Source: Bacteriovoracaceae bacterium UBA6200
GTDB lineage: Bacteria > Bdellovibrionota > Bacteriovoracia > Bacteriovoracales > Bacteriovoracaceae
Reading direction: 5' to 3'
NCBI GenBank assembly: GCA_002422605.1
Contig: DISW01000004.1
Coordinates: 23,073-87,072 of the forward strand
Length of the DNA stretch: 64,000 nt
In this document: positions 60,962 through 64,000 of the stretch, piece after piece
Layout of the letters: each line of letters starts with the position of its first letter
Position numbering within the stretch: the stretch's first letter is position 1
Made by a program: the position numbers and the translations under genes
The notes under the pieces: generated by a model
The model's database searches: none
Seen by the model: only the letters and a program-made list of their open reading frames with translations
Told to the model about the DNA's origin: nothing

Positions 60962-62737
60962 ATGTCAGCAACTGAAAAACAAAAAGAAATCGAATCCATT
61001 GTAAAAGGTATGTTCTACGGAGAGGTTCAGGAAGAAGAAGTTTTTCCTTTTCCTAATCTGGATGAAAATCAGGTTGAAATGGCCAAGGCGATGGTCGATG
61101 CCATCGATAAATTTGCCAAAGATAATATTGATTCCCCTAAATTTGATCACGACTCTAAAATTCCACAAGATGTTCTTGATGGACTTGCTGCTTTAGGGCT
61201 TTGCGGACTTGCCGTAGGTGAGGAGTATGGAGGCCTAGGACTTGATACTACTCTTTACGCTCGTGTTTTCTCGCAAATAGCTGGTCATGATGGAGCTGTT
61301 GCTACTACTCTGGGCGCTCACCAATCGATTGGTTTTAAGGCCCTTTTGAATGAAGGAAACGAAGAACAGAAAAAACATTGGCTTCCAAAGCTTGCCAGCG
61401 GGGAAGTTTATGCGGCATTTTGTTTAACTGAGCCGGGTTCTGGTTCAGATGCTTATTCAATTAAGACTAAGGCCACCAAAAACAATGATGGCACTTACAC
61501 CATTAATGGCCAAAAGCTTTGGATCACGAATGCCGGGCATGCAGGCTTCTATTCAGTATTTGCTAAAACAGATCATGAGGACAGTAAAGGTGAGAAAGTA
61601 GAAAAGATCACCTGCTTTATCGTGGAAAAAGGCATGGAAGGAGTCTCTTTTGGTGAAAAAGAAGACAAAATGGGAATTCGCGCCTCTGAAACCCGAGCGG
61701 TTTACTTTGATAATGTTAAAGTACCGGCCACCAATATTATAGGTGAGCCAGGCAAGGGCTTTAAAATAGCCATGAACGTTCTCAACACTGGAAGACTTTC
61801 ATTAGGATCAGGCGCTGTTGGCGGGATGAAGAATATTTTAAGTCTTGCTACTGCCCAGGCCAAAACCAGAAAACAATTTGGCGATTCGATTATCAATTTC
61901 GGATTGATCCAAGAAAAAATTGCCACCATGGCAGCCAATATCTACGCCTCAGAAAGTATGGTTTATATGACGACTGGAAAAATCACTCAAGGAATGAGTG
62001 AATTCTCCCATGAGTCGGCCATCTGTAAGGTTTATTGTTCTGAAAAACTTTGGGATACCATCGATAAAGCGACTCAAATTGCTGCCGGTAACGCTTATAT
62101 GCGTGAATATCCTTATGAAAGAATCATGCGTGATTGCCGTATTAACCTTATTTTTGAAGGAACGAATGAAATTCTCCGAATTTTCACTGCGCTTTCCGGC
62201 ATTAAGGCCCCATCGGATGATTTGAAAGAACTTGGAAAAATCGCTGATGTTTCCAAGGCGCTTAAGGATCCTATTAAATCAGTAGGTGTTTTAACTGATT
62301 TTGCTAAGAAAAGAATTTCAAAAAAGTTTGGCTCTAAAACTCTTACGAAAGTTCATCCGAATCTTGAAAAACAAGGTCATCATTTCGTTTCAGCTTTAAA
62401 AGATTTTGCCATTGCTGTTGAGAACACTATCATTAAGTATGGCAAGAACATCATCGGTAACGAACTCGTTCAGATGAGAATCGCCAATATGTCAATTGAA
62501 CTCTACGCTCAGCTTTGTGTCCTTTCTCGTACGACATCAATCTTGAATAGAAGTGATGTTTCAGACAAAGATAAAGAATATGTTACTCTTATGACTGAAC
62601 TTATTTGTCGTGATAGTCGTCAGGCCTTCACTAAGAATTATAAGCGTCTGAATTCCAGTTACGATAAACTCATTCCTAAATTGTCCGATGCTGTAGCAGA
62701 AAGAGACGGATTTGGATTTGATATCATTGACTTCTAA
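60962..62737 (+). CDS. Acyl-CoA dehydrogenase
   Basis: A 591-residue FAD enzyme for the first step of fatty acyl beta-oxidation. It has LCGLAVGEEYGGLGLD, AFCLTEPGSGSDAYSIKT, GQKLWITNAGHAGF, RKQFGDSIINFGLIQEKIA, and the catalytic glutamate region LIFEGTNEILRIF. It is longer than the common 380-residue form and carries about 190 extra C-terminal residues, as in very-long-chain-type enzymes. It is followed by a lipoprotein gene whose start overlaps its stop. Confidence 0.93.
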   Translation: MSATEKQKEIESIVKGMFYGEVQEEEVFPFPNLDENQVEMAKAMVDAIDKFAKDNIDSPKFDHDSKIPQDVLDGLAALGLCGLAVGEEYGGLGLDTTLYARVFSQIAGHDGAVATTLGAHQSIGFKALLNEGNEEQKKHWLPKLASGEVYAAFCLTEPGSGSDAYSIKTKATKNNDGTYTINGQKLWITNAGHAGFYSVFAKTDHEDSKGEKVEKITCFIVEKGMEGVSFGEKEDKMGIRASETRAVYFDNVKVPATNIIGEPGKGFKIAMNVLNTGRLSLGSGAVGGMKNILSLATAQAKTRKQFGDSIINFGLIQEKIATMAANIYASESMVYMTTGKITQGMSEFSHESAICKVYCSEKLWDTIDKATQIAAGNAYMREYPYERIMRDCRINLIFEGTNEILRIFTALSGIKAPSDDLKELGKIADVSKALKDPIKSVGVLTDFAKKRISKKFGSKTLTKVHPNLEKQGHHFVSALKDFAIAVENTIIKYGKNIIGNELVQMRIANMSIELYAQLCVLSRTTSILNRSDVSDKDKEYVTLMTELICRDSRQAFTKNYKRLNSSYDKLIPKLSDAVAERDGFGFDIIDF

Positions 62738-64000
62738 TTTCACCAGAAGGAGTGCCTCTGGCCTCCTTCTGGCGCTTTTATTGAGTTGTTCATCTACCTC
62801 TAAAAAGAGCAGTGATGAGGAATCAATAAAGCTTGCTGAAGAACTCGAATCTCTTTCAAAAAACATTCAAACAATTAATGTAGGGCCCACTTTGAAAAAC
62901 GGTGGGTCTTACATTGATAAAACGAATGATTATGGGCTCCGCGGCCTTTATGCTGTAACTTTCAACGCTGTTGATTTTAATTTCGATGGGCACACGGATC
63001 TGGCGATATTGCCGACCTATTATTCTCGCCCTAAATTCTATTTGTGGAATCAGAAAGAGAATAAATTCCTTCCCTGGTCACATGATCCTCTGCCGGTAGA
63101 TTTTAAGGCAAGCTACCTTCTCATTTATGACATGAACAAAGATCGAATTCCTGATCTCATTGCAGGAGTCTTAAATCAGCGCAGTGAAGTCAGTCAAATC
63201 CCGCTTAAAATTTATTATGGTCAGATGCGGGAAGGAAAACTCACTTTTGAGGAAGCCACGGAAGCGATTAATCTTCCGATAGAACCCACTTCTTCGGTCT
63301 CCGTAATTGATTATGATCTGGATGGGTGGCCCGATATTTTTATTTCTAATTGGTATGAAAATAAAGATAATCAGTATCTACCGGTTGCCGATCGCTTACT
63401 CCGAAATAATAAAGGGAAGTTTGAGGAAGTTACTCATCTCCTTCGTGGAGAAGCGGATAAAACTTCCGATCAATTGTATCCACCCAATGCCAAGCCTTCC
63501 TATGGCTCTTCAACTTGTGACATAGATCAAAACGGTTTCCCGGATATCATGACAGTTTCTTCCTCGGGCCATAAAAATAAATTATGGATGAACAACCGAG
63601 GATCAGGAACAGGCGAGAGGTACTTCGAAGATATTGGAGTCATCTCAAATTATTCTTCTGATCCTGACGGCAGCCTGATCCCCACCGGGGGCGGGCGGTC
63701 TTTTTTCAGTGCCTGCACTGATTATAATGATGATGGCATGATGGATATTTTCTTGGGCGAGCTCTCCCACGCCTATGACAATGAGTCTGTTGATCGTTCA
63801 AGTGTTTTGACAGGATCGAAGGAAATCTATCCTCCTTATTTTTTAAGAACTGAATATGTGAGCGATGCTAATAGTGAATCATGGAACCAGGGCGATCGGA
63901 GAGGCGTTTGGGTTGATTACAACGTAGATGGAAGAGTTGATATTGTGGTGGATAATTCAGGATTTCCTCCTTATTCAAGATTAGTCCTCTTTGAACAAGA
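62727..64000 (+). CDS. Exported lipoprotein with FG-GAP/VCBS-type repeats (partial, runs off window)
   Basis: The frame is open from TTG 62727 to the window end with no stop. The N-terminus has an RRS, a hydrophobic stretch (GLLLALLLSC) and a lipobox cysteine followed by a Ser/Thr/Lys linker. At least six Asp-rich calcium-loop repeats follow: DFNFDGHTDL, DMNKDRIPDL, DYDLDGWPDI, DIDQNGFPDI, DYNDDGMMDI and DYNVDGRVDI, the pattern of FG-GAP/VCBS beta-propellers. The start overlaps the dehydrogenase stop and lacks a strong ribosome site, so it is uncertain. Probably a surface-exposed binding protein. Confidence 0.75.
   Translation, partial: MTSNFTRRSASGLLLALLLSCSSTSKKSSDEESIKLAEELESLSKNIQTINVGPTLKNGGSYIDKTNDYGLRGLYAVTFNAVDFNFDGHTDLAILPTYYSRPKFYLWNQKENKFLPWSHDPLPVDFKASYLLIYDMNKDRIPDLIAGVLNQRSEVSQIPLKIYYGQMREGKLTFEEATEAINLPIEPTSSVSVIDYDLDGWPDIFISNWYENKDNQYLPVADRLLRNNKGKFEEVTHLLRGEADKTSDQLYPPNAKPSYGSSTCDIDQNGFPDIMTVSSSGHKNKLWMNNRGSGTGERYFEDIGVISNYSSDPDGSLIPTGGGRSFFSACTDYNDDGMMDIFLGELSHAYDNESVDRSSVLTGSKEIYPPYFLRTEYVSDANSESWNQGDRRGVWVDYNVDGRVDIVVDNSGFPPYSRLVLFEQ

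Noticed and set aside
1..64000. CRISPR arrays, insertion sequences and rRNA genes
   Set aside because: No regularly spaced direct repeats, no transposase and no rRNA-like sequence were seen by reading.

Overview
This is a moderately AT-rich (about 40% GC by eye) bacterial chromosome segment, densely packed with tight, often overlapping operons. A complete twelve-gene type II secretion operon, an IHF-alpha/MerR pair, a KamA-type radical SAM enzyme, degenerate REC/HD-GYP proteins, a type III polyketide synthase operon and many lone signal-peptide proteins suggest a delta-proteobacterial-type Gram-negative. My best guess is Bdellovibrionota, of the Bacteriovorax/Peredibacter kind. That assignment is inference; there is no rRNA here to anchor it.

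Region 1 (1-2870) is the most distinctive: a diversity-generating retroelement (DGR). The window opens inside the last codons of the variable target gene. These are followed by an intrinsic terminator, a cluster of TTTCCGGAAA palindromes, a small XRE regulator on the minus strand, and a plus-strand operon. The operon holds an excisionase-type HTH protein with a helical tail, a bAvd-type accessory protein, and a DGR reverse transcriptase with YMDD and GxxxSQ motifs. The template repeat follows the RT stop directly. It encodes a C-type-lectin-like VR peptide with ten AAY codons, and two or three hairpins follow it. The first 18 bases of the window are identical to the template's 3' end.

Region 2 (2890-20880) carries a LysM protein, a double-HTH regulator, tRNA-Gly(GCC), a degenerate REC/HD-GYP protein and an exonuclease/membrane protein/KamA operon. 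It continues with lpd plus a 2-oxoacid dehydrogenase E2, rarA, rpsU, a type III PKS/membrane protein/methyltransferase operon and a type-2 ileS. Region 3 (20950-30880) holds envelope and unknown proteins, maf, a HAD phosphatase, a DUF6178-like protein, an orphan CpaF-type ATPase and a 40-residue lipoprotein.

Region 4 (30982-37365) is a compact minus-strand haem operon, hemA-hemCD-hemL-kinase-regulator-hemE, in which a two-component system sits between pathway genes. Region 5 (37500-46790) has a Na/Pi symporter, an isoaspartyl methyltransferase, a CBS-less IMPDH/GMPR-family enzyme, a PlsB-like acyltransferase, infC-rpmI-rplT (infC apparently starting at AUA), ihfA, merR and a prenyl synthase. 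Region 6 (46796-60759) is the type II secretion operon gspC to gspN, transcribed leftward. Region 7 (60962-64000) is an acyl-CoA dehydrogenase and the start of an FG-GAP/VCBS-repeat lipoprotein that runs off the window.
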